Shown here: piece after piece, positions 26,748-35,100 of the stretch
Numbering within the stretch: the stretch's first letter is position 1
Layout of the letters: every line of letters starts with the position of its first letter
DNA from: DASUFZ01 sp035541475
GTDB lineage: Bacteria; Myxococcota_A; UBA9160; SMWR01
DNA: 64,000 nucleotides
Reading direction: 5' to 3'
NCBI GenBank assembly: GCA_035541475.1
Contig: DATKND010000007.1
Location: 62,001 to 126,000, forward strand
Position numbers and translations under genes: made by a program
The notes under the pieces: generated by a model
Told to the model about the DNA's origin: nothing
The model's input: only the letters and a program-made list of their open reading frames with translations
The model's database searches: none

Positions 26748-27707
26748 TCATTTCCCGATGCTGCGCTCGACCCGTTCGCCGTCGTGCGTCAGCACCACGC
26801 CAGATGGCCGGATCTCCGTCACCACGTACTCGTCCACCACGTCGCCCTCGTGGACGCTCTGGCGCCTTCCCGCCACGTCGAGATCGGCCGAGCGCCGGGC
26901 CGGCTCGGGGTGCCACTGCGTGCGCGTCACGTGCACGTCGCTCGCTGCCTCGCTCGACTTCGAGATCGCGGCCGGCGCGAGGGTCTTCGCGACGCGCGGC
27001 GGAGCGGTCTCGCGCGGCGCGGCTGGTGCGGTGGGCTTCGCCCCCTCTACGCGCGGCTTCGGCTCGACCGGCTGCGGTGCCGCGGTCGGCATTTCCGGGA
27101 GCGCGGCTCCGGCCGCGGCAGCGACTCGCTCCGGTGCGGCGTCCCGCGGAGTCGGCGCCTTCGAGCGCCGCGCGAGCGCAGCGGGCGGCTCGACCGCGAC
27201 TCCCGGCGGATCGGGAATGACCCGATCGGGCGCGCGCTCGCCCTTCGGCGCCGGCTCGAGCCGAGGCGTCGGCGTCGGGCGCTGGACGACCTCCACGTTC
27301 GACGAGAACGCATCGGCCGGCGGAGCACCCGCGTCCGGGCCCGCGTCGGCGAGGTGCTCGAGCTGCCCCTCGATCTCCGTGGCGCCCGCATGGAAGCCGG
27401 GCGGGAGTCGCCGCGTCACGGGCGAGTCCGCGCGCGGCGTCGACCCCGGCGCGCTCGGCGACTGCGCGACTCCACCAGCGCCCGCCTCGCGCACCGGATC
27501 GCCGCCGCGCTCGTAGGGCCACACCCACCAGGCCGACGCGCCGAGTCCCGCGCCGACGATCATCGCAGCGACGGGCAGCCAGGGCAGCCGGCGGCGTCGC
27601 GGCATGTCGCGCGGAGCCGACGCGATCTCTTCGCGCAGCGGACGCGACGTCAGCGCGCGAGATTTCTCGTCCTCGAGCCGGCGCAGCGCCTTGAGGATCG
27701 TGCTCAC
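26748..27707 (-). CDS. gspB: General secretion pathway protein B (GspB)
   Basis: A type II secretion accessory protein that works with GspA to insert the GspD secretin through peptidoglycan. The 319-residue product starts with the typical cytosolic STILKALRRLEDEK helix. One membrane helix follows (about 46-65), then a Pro/Ala-rich periplasmic linker. It ends in the GspB C-terminal domain (about 258-319: LDVAGRRQSVHEGDVVDEYV, then a strand with GVVLTHDGE). The GTG start overlaps the gspA stop (GTGA). The core gsp genes are not in the window. Confidence 0.86.
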   Translation of the reverse strand: MSTILKALRRLEDEKSRALTSRPLREEIASAPRDMPRRRRLPWLPVAAMIVGAGLGASAWWVWPYERGGDPVREAGAGGVAQSPSAPGSTPRADSPVTRRLPPGFHAGATEIEGQLEHLADAGPDAGAPPADAFSSNVEVVQRPTPTPRLEPAPKGERAPDRVIPDPPGVAVEPPAALARRSKAPTPRDAAPERVAAAAGAALPEMPTAAPQPVEPKPRVEGAKPTAPAAPRETAPPRVAKTLAPAAISKSSEAASDVHVTRTQWHPEPARRSADLDVAGRRQSVHEGDVVDEYVVTEIRPSGVVLTHDGERVERSIGK

Positions 27708-28582
27708 GATCTCTCCTCCCGACCGAGCGCGCCGATTGCGGCGGCCGGCCGCCACCACGACGAGCGGCGCGCGCCGCGCGCGCGCAGGATCTCGCGCGCC
27801 GCGCGATCGACCTGCGCGCGGTCGATGCAGGGTGCGCCCTCGGCGTAGCCCGCGAGCAGCGCGCGGTCGGCGAGCAGATTCACGAGTCGGGGAATGCCGC
27901 GGCCACGCCGCTCGATCTCGCGCAGCGCGCTCGGCGTGAAGAGCTCGCGATCGCGGCCCGCCGCGACGCGCACGCGATGGCGCACGTAGTCGCGCGCCTC
28001 GCCGCGGGTGAGGGCGTGCAGCCGGTAGCGGACCGTGATGCGCTGGCGCAGCTGGCGCAGCTCCGCCGACTCCAGCATGTCGTCGAGCTCGGGCTGACCG
28101 AAGAGCAGGATCTGGATCAGCTTGGCGGTCGAGGTCTCGAGATTCGAGAGCAATCGGATCTGCTCGAGCGTCGCGACCGGCAGGTTCTGCGCCTCGTCCA
28201 CCACCAGCACGACCCGACGTCCCCTGCGGTTCGCGTCGAGCAGGAAGCGGTTCAGGGAGTCCGAGAGCTCGGCGGGGCTGCGCTGCGCGATCTGGAGGCC
28301 GAACTCCGCGCACACCGCGCGTAAGAGCTCGTCCGGCGTCAGCAGCGGATCGAAGACGAAGGCGACCTCGGTCTCGGGCCCGAGCCGCTCGAGCAGGGTG
28401 CGGCAGAGGGTGGTCTTCCCGGTGCCGACCTCGCCCGTCACAGCGATGAAGCCCTCGCCCTGTTCGACGCCGTAGAGGACGTGCGCCAGCGCCTCGCGGT
28501 GCGAGGACGACAGGAAGAGGTAGCGAGGATCGGGGGTCAGCGAGAAAGGCTTCTCGCGAAGACCGTAATGCGCCGTGTACAT
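27704..28582 (-). CDS. gspA: GspA/ExeA-type AAA ATPase
   Basis: A 292-residue ATPase with the family opening YGLREKPFSLTPDPRYLFLS. Walker A is GEVGTGKTT (about 51-59), Walker B is VVLVVDEAQNLP, and a sensor region reads ILLFGQPELDDML. It lacks the C-terminal membrane and peptidoglycan-binding part of full-length ExeA, so it is a short form. It is coupled to gspB. Exosortase-associated ATPases share the same opening, but the gspB neighbour favours secretion. It is divergent from coaW. Confidence 0.85.
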   Translation of the reverse strand: MYTAHYGLREKPFSLTPDPRYLFLSSSHREALAHVLYGVEQGEGFIAVTGEVGTGKTTLCRTLLERLGPETEVAFVFDPLLTPDELLRAVCAEFGLQIAQRSPAELSDSLNRFLLDANRRGRRVVLVVDEAQNLPVATLEQIRLLSNLETSTAKLIQILLFGQPELDDMLESAELRQLRQRITVRYRLHALTRGEARDYVRHRVRVAAGRDRELFTPSALREIERRGRGIPRLVNLLADRALLAGYAEGAPCIDRAQVDRAAREILRARGARRSSWWRPAAAIGALGREERS

Positions 28583-28665
28583 TGCGAGCCCTTGGAATCC
28601 CGTGCCCCGACCGGGCGCACGATCATGCCATCCCGGCGGCCAGCGTCCATCTCGGCTTCGAAGCC

Positions 28666-29523
28666 ATGAGTCCCGCCCGAAGCGAAAGTTGCGACGCGCT
28701 CGCCGCGGGCGCCGACGTCGGCACGAGCCTGGTGAAGCTCGCGCTGCGGGAAGCGGACGGCGACACGCGCTACGAGCTTCTCCCCAGCGGGGATCTCTCG
28801 GCCGTGGCCGCGCGTATCGCGGCCTCGAGCCCCGCCCGCATCGGGCTGACGGGCGGTGGCGCGTCCCGTCTCTCGCGCCTGATCGATTCCGACACCGCCG
28901 AGGTCGGCGAGTTCGACGCCTGGGCGAACGGAGCGCGGAGCATGCTCCGCGTGGAAGGTCAGGCGCACCCGCGCTTCCTGCTCGTGTCGGTGGGGACCGG
29001 CACCTCGGCGCTGCTGGTCGACGACGACGCAGTGCGTCGCGTCGGCGGCACGGCGCTCGGAGGCGGCACGATCCTCGGGCTCGGCCGCGAGCTCGCCGGC
29101 ACCGGCCGATTCGAGGAGCTCTGTGCGCTGGCCGGCGCAGGCGATCGGAAACGCGTGGATCTGCTGATCGCGGACGTCTACCCGGAAGGCGGCTTCGTGC
29201 TGCCGGCCGAGGTGAACGCGGCGTCGTTCGCGCGCATCGCGCGGCTCGCGGACGGCGAGGCCGCGCGCCCGGACGACCTGGTGCAGGCGCTGATGGGACT
29301 CGTCGGCGAGAACGTGGCGCTGATCTGTTGCGGCCTGGCGGCGGCTCACCGCGTGACACCGATCGTCTTCGGCGGCACGAGCCTGCGCGGCAACCCGACA
29401 CTGATCGGCGTGCTTCGCCTCGTGTGCCTGGCGCTGGGAACCCACCCGACGTTCCTCCCTCGCGGCGAGTTCGCGGGAGCCCTCGGCGCGCTGGAGCGCG
29501 TCGCCGCGCCGTCCGCCGGCTAG
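28666..29523 (+). CDS. coaW: Type II pantothenate kinase
   Basis: A cytosolic kinase that phosphorylates pantothenate in the first step of coenzyme A synthesis. The 285-residue protein has an actin-like ATPase fold with phosphate loop GADVGTSLVKLAL, the LVSVGTGTSALLV strand, GTALGGGTILGLGREL and the C-terminal IVFGGTSLRGNP. This is the eukaryote/Staphylococcus-type PanK rather than CoaA or CoaX. The ATG at 28666 is preferred because the fold begins 14 residues later. The stop overlaps the convergent AMIN gene at CTAG. Confidence 0.9.
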   Translation: MSPARSESCDALAAGADVGTSLVKLALREADGDTRYELLPSGDLSAVAARIAASSPARIGLTGGGASRLSRLIDSDTAEVGEFDAWANGARSMLRVEGQAHPRFLLVSVGTGTSALLVDDDAVRRVGGTALGGGTILGLGRELAGTGRFEELCALAGAGDRKRVDLLIADVYPEGGFVLPAEVNAASFARIARLADGEAARPDDLVQALMGLVGENVALICCGLAAAHRVTPIVFGGTSLRGNPTLIGVLRLVCLALGTHPTFLPRGEFAGALGALERVAAPSAG

Positions 29524-31493
29524 ACGCTGCCCGGGCGGATCTTGGTCTGCGTCTCTTCGCGCAGCGCGGGCTCGGTAGCCTTCTCCTCGTCGCCGCGGCT
29601 CATCGTGCGCAGCGCGCGCTGCGTGCGCGCGATCGCGGCGCGCTGCACGCGCAGCTCCTCGCTCTGGGCCGCGACCTGACGCTCGAGCTTCTCGCGCGCC
29701 TCGTTCGCCTGATCGAGCTTCGACTCGAGCGCGCCGATGCGGCGCTCGAGATCCTGCACCAGCCGCATCACGTCGCCGCCCGCGGCGGGCGCGGCGGCGG
29801 CGGCCGGGCGCGCGGGAGCCGCGCCACGCGCGGCTCCCATCGAGGTGCGATCCATCGGGAGATCGGTCGGCGTGCTCATCGTGGCGGCTCCCTGACGCGC
29901 GGGCGGTGCCTGCGCGTCGTCTTCATCGAAGAGTGAATCGAGCGGCGTGCCGGTCGGCGCGGGCTCGGAAACGGGCGGTGTCATGCGGACGGGCGGCGCG
30001 GTCTCGCGCGCCGGCGCTCGGGTCTCGTCGTCGTCGAAGAGACCGGCGAAGGAGGACTCGTCGTGCTCCGGCTCGGCGGTGGTGGCCGTGCCCAGGTCGG
30101 AGTCGGGCGCGACGTCGCGATCCTCCGCGATCGCGGTGACGTCGAGATCGTTCGGCAGCGCGCGGCGCCGCCGCAGCAGCAAGAACGCGACGACGCCGAC
30201 GAGCGCGAGACCGGTGACAGCGAGCGAGATCGGATTCGTGAGCCGGCTCACGACGCTCGTGACGGGCTTCGCCTCGGGCGCCGCCGGAGTGGCGGGCTTG
30301 GCGTCCCGCTTCGGCGGCGGCGCAGGCGCTTCCGCCATGGACTTCGGAGCAGGCGGCGGAGTCTGCGGCGCTTCCGCGGTCGCATTCGGAGCGGGCGGCG
30401 GAGTCGGAGGCGCGGGCTGCGCGACCTTCGGCTCGGCCGGCAACGTCGGCATCGCCTCCGGCGGAGGCGTCGGGGGCGCGGGGGGCTTTACAGGCGTGGG
30501 CGGCTGCGGCGGACGGGCGTCGGCCACCACAGGTGCCGGCGCGGGCGCAGGCGTCGGCGCGGGAGCCGGCGCGACCTTCGGCGGCTCGGCCTTGGCGTTG
30601 GCCGTCGCGTCGGGCTTCGGCGCCGGAGGCGCCGGAGCGGGCGTCGGCGCCGCCTTCGCATCGGTCTTCGGCGCGGGCTTCGCGTCCGCGGTGACCACAG
30701 GGCCCGGTGTCGGAGCCGGCGCCGGCTTCGGCGGCTCGACCTTCGCGTCGGCCGCGGGCTTGGGCGGCTCGACCTTGCCCTCGATCTTCAGGCCGGGCTT
30801 CACCGGCTCCGCCTTGGCCTCGGTCACCGGCTTCGGCGGCTCCGCCTTGGCCTCGGGCACCGGCGCGGGCTTCGGCTCCGCCTTCGCGACCGGCGTCGGT
30901 GTCGGGCTCGGCGGCTTCGCGGGCTCGACCTTCGGCGCCGGCTTCGGCGGTTCGACCTTCGCCTCGGTCTTCGGAGCCGGCTCGGGCTTCGTCTCCGGCT
31001 TCACCTCCGGCTTCGGCTCGACGGCGGCTACCGACTTCGGCGTCGGCTTCGGCGCGGGCTTCACCGCGACGGCCGGCGTCTCGCGCATCACGTCGAGCAC
31101 GACCCGATACGGGTTCGAGAGGATCATCTCCTTCAGCGCGAGGTCGCCCTTGCGCAGGTGGATCTTTGCGACGGCGTGCTCGCCACTCGCGATCTCGACG
31201 GTGCGGACGTCCGAGCTTCGGCGCGAGAGCTTTCGCCCGGCGGAGGATGCGTCGAGCGTGACCGTCAGCTCGGCGCCTTTCGCGCTCGTGTTGCGCTCGA
31301 CCTTGTAGCCGGCACGGCCGTCGAGCTCGAAGACGACGCGCGTGAAGTCGGGGTGCTCGCCGATCCGCACGTCGACGACCTGGGAGGCCACGGCGGGAAG
31401 TGCGACCCAGAGAGCAAGGGCCGTCAGGAGGAGCGGCAGGCGCACGCGAAAGCGCCGGACTCCCCGAACGGACGGGCCCATGCAGTGACTCAT
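29520..31493 (-). CDS. AMIN-domain protein with proline-rich linker and one membrane helix
   Basis: A 657-residue envelope protein. It has a signal peptide (hydrophobic about 21-38), an AMIN-like beta domain (about 40-140) of the kind that binds peptidoglycan or septal sites, and a very long Pro/Ala/Lys/Glu-rich region (about 140-410, repeating AEPKPAP- and APTPAP-like units). One transmembrane helix follows (about 428-448, then RRRR), then an acidic stretch and a final coiled coil (about 595-640). The architecture recalls FimV/pilus or cell-division assembly factors. Two ATG starts, 12 nt apart, are possible. The function is inferred only from architecture. Confidence 0.78.
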   Translation of the reverse strand: MSHCMGPSVRGVRRFRVRLPLLLTALALWVALPAVASQVVDVRIGEHPDFTRVVFELDGRAGYKVERNTSAKGAELTVTLDASSAGRKLSRRSSDVRTVEIASGEHAVAKIHLRKGDLALKEMILSNPYRVVLDVMRETPAVAVKPAPKPTPKSVAAVEPKPEVKPETKPEPAPKTEAKVEPPKPAPKVEPAKPPSPTPTPVAKAEPKPAPVPEAKAEPPKPVTEAKAEPVKPGLKIEGKVEPPKPAADAKVEPPKPAPAPTPGPVVTADAKPAPKTDAKAAPTPAPAPPAPKPDATANAKAEPPKVAPAPAPTPAPAPAPVVADARPPQPPTPVKPPAPPTPPPEAMPTLPAEPKVAQPAPPTPPPAPNATAEAPQTPPPAPKSMAEAPAPPPKRDAKPATPAAPEAKPVTSVVSRLTNPISLAVTGLALVGVVAFLLLRRRRALPNDLDVTAIAEDRDVAPDSDLGTATTAEPEHDESSFAGLFDDDETRAPARETAPPVRMTPPVSEPAPTGTPLDSLFDEDDAQAPPARQGAATMSTPTDLPMDRTSMGAARGAAPARPAAAAAPAAGGDVMRLVQDLERRIGALESKLDQANEAREKLERQVAAQSEELRVQRAAIARTQRALRTMSRGDEEKATEPALREETQTKIRPGSV

Positions 31494-31601
31494 GCCTCGG
31501 GCGCTATCGGCAGGCAAGGCGCAGCACTTGATCCGGAATTGCCGGCGGCACACCGATTCTGGCAGCCGACTCCCGGGTGGGCCAGCGGCGCGTGAGGTCG
31601 A

Positions 31602-32378
31602 TCAGTCGGCCGCCAGCAGCGGGGTCAGCGTTTCGATCGCCCGAGCCATTCGCGGTCCATACCAGGAGACGAGCGTCCCATCCAGCAGATGGATCCGGCC
31701 CGCCTCCGCGGCCGGGACCTGCCAGCGCGCGAGCTCCGCCGCATCCCGCGGGCCGAAGGCGTACGGCTCGTCCGGCAGCAGGATGACCTCGGGCGCCGCG
31801 GCCACGATCTCGGCCTCCTCCACGATCGGGTAGCGGCGCTCCGCGCGGTCGCCGAAGACGTTTCGCCCCCCGCACACGCGCATCAGGTCGTCCGCATAGG
31901 TGTCGCGGCCTACGGCCATCCAGGGCCGCTTCCAGATCGGGCAGAAGACTCGCGTGCGAGGCGAGGTCGCGCGCGCGGCGGACGCGCGCAGCGCCGCCTC
32001 GATCGGCCCGATCACGGCGCGCGCGCGGGACTCCGGCGCGCCGAGCGCCGCGAGCTCGCGCAGCAGCGCGACGGCGCCCGACACGCTGCGCGGATCGGTG
32101 ACCCACACCGCGAGGCCGGCCTTCTGCAGGAACTCGACGTCGCGCCGGGTGTTCTCCTCGTGGTTCGCGATCACGAGGTCGGGCCGCAGCTCGAGGATCG
32201 CCTCGCGCGACGGGTTCTTGGTGCCGCCGAGCTTCGGCAGCACCGCGACCGCGTCGGCCGGATGCACGCACCAGTCCGTCACGCCGACGACGCGCTCGCC
32301 GAGGCCGAGCGCGAAGAGCGCCTCGGTGAGGCTCGGCACCAGGCTGACGATGCGGCGCGGCGAGGCGCCTTCGCTCAC
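31602..32378 (-). CDS. Helical-backbone metal/cobalamin receptor-like protein without signal peptide
   Basis: A 258-residue protein of the BtuF/FhuD-type binding-protein fold: RIVSLVPSLTEALFALGLG at the N-terminus, VVGVTDWCVHP, the ELRPDLVIANHEE strand, then a long connecting helix and a second lobe. It starts directly with the fold and has no signal peptide, so it is probably cytosolic. The GTG start overlaps the ArsA-like gene upstream (GTGA). No ABC permease or ATPase lies nearby. Corrinoid or metal handling together with the ArsA-like ATPases is an inference from coupling. Confidence 0.82.
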   Translation of the reverse strand: MSEGASPRRIVSLVPSLTEALFALGLGERVVGVTDWCVHPADAVAVLPKLGGTKNPSREAILELRPDLVIANHEENTRRDVEFLQKAGLAVWVTDPRSVSGAVALLRELAALGAPESRARAVIGPIEAALRASAARATSPRTRVFCPIWKRPWMAVGRDTYADDLMRVCGGRNVFGDRAERRYPIVEEAEIVAAAPEVILLPDEPYAFGPRDAAELARWQVPAAEAGRIHLLDGTLVSWYGPRMARAIETLTPLLAAD

Positions 32379-33550
32379 GACGCCGCCGGCGCGGCCTCGA
32401 AGGCGACCTCGAGCACGCCTTCCTCGAGGCGCGTCTCGGCGACGGCCAGGCCTGCGACGGAGGCCGGCAGCGCGATGCGGCGCTCGAAGTCGCGCACGCC
32501 GACCCAGAGCTCGTCGCCGCGCACCCACACGTCGATCTCGTCGTGGCGCACGGTCGGAAGGTCGAGCGAGAGGACGGTGCGCTCGCCGCGCCTGACCAGA
32601 CGCAGCGGGCGACGGCGCACGAAGAGCTCCGCCGGGTCGCGCTCGCCGTAGACCGCGCGCGCGAGCACGCGCAGCGCATCGGTTCCGCGAAGCTCGTGCG
32701 GGAAGAGCGGCGCGCGCAGGATCGGCAGCGGGAACGAGCGCTCGATGTCGGCGAGCTCGTCGCGCTCGCGCGCCGCCCAGCGCGCGAAGTAGCCGCGCGA
32801 GATCTCGTCCGGCAGCATGCGGTTCACGATCACCGCGTCGGTCGCGACGCCGTAGAGACAGAGATATGCGTAGGAGCGGCGCGTCTCGTCCACCACCACG
32901 CGCGCCGGGTTCACCACCAGCCGCGCGCTGGTGCGCGCCTCGTCGAGGAAGACCTGGCGCACGGCTTCGACGTCCTGGTAGAGCTGCTCGAACGCGTCGA
33001 AGACCACCTCCGGCGCGACGAAGCGGCCGAGGCCGACGCGCTCGGCCACCGGCCGCAGCGCGCGCGCGGTGCGGCGCTTCCAGGTCCAAAAGCGGTCCAT
33101 CAGGCTGCGGAGCACGTCCGGCAGTCGCAGCAGGCGCAAGGTCGCTCCGGTCGGCGCGCAGTCGACGACGCACACGTCGTGCGCGCCCGCGCTCTCGACG
33201 GCCCGCACCGCGCGCAGGCTCACGAGCTCCTCGAGGCCCGGCAGCACGAGCATCTCCTCGGCCGCGATCGCATCGCCCGCGTCGGCGAGCAGCGCGCGCA
33301 GCCACGACTGGATCGCGCCCCACGAGCGCTCGAGCTCGGCCTGCGCGGCGACCTCCTGCGCGGTGACGCCCGGGGCGATCTCGACGGGATCCGGTCCGAC
33401 CGGACGCCCGAGCGCGTCTCCGACGCTGTGCGCGGAGTCGGTCGAGAGCAGGAACACGCGGTGGCCGTGCGCGGCGGCGCCGAGCGCCGTCGCGACGGCG
33501 AGGCTCGTCTTGCCGACGCCGCCCTTGCCCGTGTGGAGCAGCACGCGCAT
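32375..33550 (-). CDS. ArsA/Get3-like ATPase, first copy
   Basis: A 391-residue deviant P-loop ATPase (SIMIBI class). The loop KGGVGKTS is at residues 9-16. Switch regions STDSAHSVGDAL and VVDCAPTGATLRLLRLP follow. There is a helical middle domain, then VIVNRMLPDEI. A beta-rich C-terminal domain of about 75 residues (from 315) resembles the Hsp20-like appendage of bacterial ArsA homologues. No arsB, arsR or arsC is present, so arsenite transport is unlikely from context. It is followed by the receptor-like gene with a GTGA overlap and preceded by a paralogue with zero gap. Confidence 0.88.
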   Translation of the reverse strand: MRVLLHTGKGGVGKTSLAVATALGAAAHGHRVFLLSTDSAHSVGDALGRPVGPDPVEIAPGVTAQEVAAQAELERSWGAIQSWLRALLADAGDAIAAEEMLVLPGLEELVSLRAVRAVESAGAHDVCVVDCAPTGATLRLLRLPDVLRSLMDRFWTWKRRTARALRPVAERVGLGRFVAPEVVFDAFEQLYQDVEAVRQVFLDEARTSARLVVNPARVVVDETRRSYAYLCLYGVATDAVIVNRMLPDEISRGYFARWAARERDELADIERSFPLPILRAPLFPHELRGTDALRVLARAVYGERDPAELFVRRRPLRLVRRGERTVLSLDLPTVRHDEIDVWVRGDELWVGVRDFERRIALPASVAGLAVAETRLEEGVLEVAFEAAPAAS

Positions 33551-34741
33551 CTAGCCGGCCTCCGCGCGAGGCGCGCCCGGCGCGAAGCGCACGAGCAGCG
33601 AGCCGCCATCGAGCCGCGCGCCCGCCAGCGAGAGCGAGGCGAAGCGGCGCGGCAGGCGCAGGCGGCGCCGGCGCGTGGGCATCGTGATCACGAGCTCGTC
33701 GTCGAGCTTCGCGACGTCGAGCTGCGTCGGGTCCGCGCCGGGAAGCGGCAGCGACGCGACGAGCTCGTCGCCGTCGCGCGCGAAGCGCACGCGCGGCGAG
33801 TCGCAGAGCTGCGACTGCGGCGGCTTCTCGCCGAAGAGGCGGCGGCCGTGCTCGGCCAGGCGCTCGAGGCCGGTCACCTCGTCGTCCTGCAAGGGCGCCT
33901 CCAGCACGGGCAGCGGCGCGAAGAGCTCCTCCACCTCGCCCCGACGCTCCTCCTGCACGCGCTTCCACTCGTGGAAGAACTCGAGCTCCGTCGCCTCCGG
34001 TGGCAGCATGCGGTTCAACACGACCGCGTCGCACGGCACCTCGAAGAGCGCGAGCTCGGTCCAGGCGCGGCGCGCCTCATCGATCACCATGCGCTCGGGC
34101 GTCAGCACGAGGCGGACGCTCGTCCGGGGATCGACGAGACGGCGCTGGAGCGCGGCCAGGCGACGCGTCAGCAGCTCCTCGGCCTCGCGGAAGACGTCGC
34201 GATCCGGCAACGGCACGGCGACCAGCCGGCGCGCGAGCGGCACCGCCACGCCGGAGACCGCCTCGAGCACGGGCAGCGCGACGCGCAGCATGCCGTTCGC
34301 GACCTCGGGAAGCGTCAGCAGGCGCAGCGCGCCGTCGGTCGGCGCGCAATCGATCACGACGTGCTCGTAGGCGCCGGACGCGGCCAGCCGCTCGACCGCG
34401 AGCAAGGTCACGATCTCCTCGGCGCCCGGCAGCATCGCGAGCTCTTCCGCGACCACGGCCTCGATGCCGTGATAGAGGAAGGTGGCAACCGCGTAGTCCT
34501 GGATGCGACCCCAGTGCTTCGCGACCTCCACGCGCGCGTCGATCTCGACCGCGTCGAGGCCCGGCGCGATCTCGCGCGGCTCGGCGGAGAGCCGCTCCTC
34601 GAGCACGTCGCCGAGGCTGTGCGCCGCGTCCGCGGACGCGACGAGCGTGCGGCAGCCGCGCTGCGCTGCGCACACGGCCGACGCCGCCGCGGTCGTGGTC
34701 TTGCCGACGCCGCCCTTGCCCGTATAGAGGACGAGCCGCAC
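33551..34741 (-). CDS. ArsA/Get3-like ATPase, second copy
   Basis: A 396-residue paralogue of the following gene: P-loop KGGVGKTTT (9-17), SADAAHSLGDVL, VVIDCAPTDGALRLL and VVLNRMLPPEATE. An Hsp20-like C-terminus begins about residue 315 (GDELVASLPLPGADP, then DVAKLDDELVITMP). The two proteins could form a heterodimer, each giving one nucleotide site, as the two halves of classical ArsA do. The gene ends where the next begins. Its start is ATG 34741, 57 nt after the zinc-ribbon gene on the same strand. Confidence 0.88.
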   Translation of the reverse strand: MRLVLYTGKGGVGKTTTAAASAVCAAQRGCRTLVASADAAHSLGDVLEERLSAEPREIAPGLDAVEIDARVEVAKHWGRIQDYAVATFLYHGIEAVVAEELAMLPGAEEIVTLLAVERLAASGAYEHVVIDCAPTDGALRLLTLPEVANGMLRVALPVLEAVSGVAVPLARRLVAVPLPDRDVFREAEELLTRRLAALQRRLVDPRTSVRLVLTPERMVIDEARRAWTELALFEVPCDAVVLNRMLPPEATELEFFHEWKRVQEERRGEVEELFAPLPVLEAPLQDDEVTGLERLAEHGRRLFGEKPPQSQLCDSPRVRFARDGDELVASLPLPGADPTQLDVAKLDDELVITMPTRRRRLRLPRRFASLSLAGARLDGGSLLVRFAPGAPRAEAG

Positions 34742-34798
34742 GGCGCGAACGTAACACGCGCGCTCGAGCGGCTTCGCCGTCGGACGGCGCGCGCTCGA

Positions 34799-35023
34799 TC
34801 ACGCGGCGGTCGCGGTCTCCTCCATCACGAGCGATGCGCCGCGCAGCGCCACGCTCCGCAGCCGCGCCGGCGCCGCGCGCGCGGTCCAGCGGTGGTCGCA
34901 GTGCAGGCACTCGGCGAGCCACAGCTCCTCGCCGTCGAGCACCCGGTCGGTGTGCACCTCGGGGCTGCCGCAGACGCGGCAGCGGACGGAGCCGGCTCCG
35001 ACGGTCGGGATCGCTTGCATCAT
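34799..35023 (-). CDS. Small zinc-ribbon protein
   Basis: A 74-residue protein with two C-x2-C knuckles (CRVC and CLHC) separated by about 24 residues, the usual spacing of a zinc ribbon. A short Ala/Arg tail ends in LVMEETATAA. The paired ATG codons at 35023 and 35020 follow GAGGAGG by 7 nt. It is the first gene of the leftward set with the two ArsA-like ATPases, so it may be an adaptor or regulator of that group. No known family could be assigned by eye. Confidence 0.75.
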   Translation of the reverse strand: MMQAIPTVGAGSVRCRVCGSPEVHTDRVLDGEELWLAECLHCDHRWTARAAPARLRSVALRGASLVMEETATAA

Positions 35024-35059
35024 CGGTCGTCCTCCTCTCGCGCCATTCCAGCAGCCGCG

Positions 35060-35078
35060 TGTGACAAGGGCGGTCACA
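35060..35078. promoter_or_regulatory. TGTGAC/GTCACA inverted repeat in a divergent promoter region
   Basis: TGTGAC (35060-35065) and GTCACA (35073-35078) form a perfect 6-7-6 inverted repeat. It lies between the divergent zinc-ribbon and LLM genes. The half-sites match CRP/FNR-family operators, but the spacing (TGTGA-N9-TCACA) is longer than the CRP norm of six. Confidence 0.4.
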
Positions 35079-35100
35079 GGCGAAGGAAGATCGGAGTACA

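Noticed and set aside
30260..31080. Tandem DNA repeat in the AMIN gene
   Set aside because: The similarity is at the level of biased Pro/Ala/Lys codons; units vary in length and sequence, so it is better described as a low-complexity protein linker.
31602..34741. Arsenite resistance locus
   Set aside because: Two ArsA-like ATPases are present, but no arsB, arsR, arsC or arsD. ArsA homologues with Hsp20-like tails are common in non-arsenic contexts.
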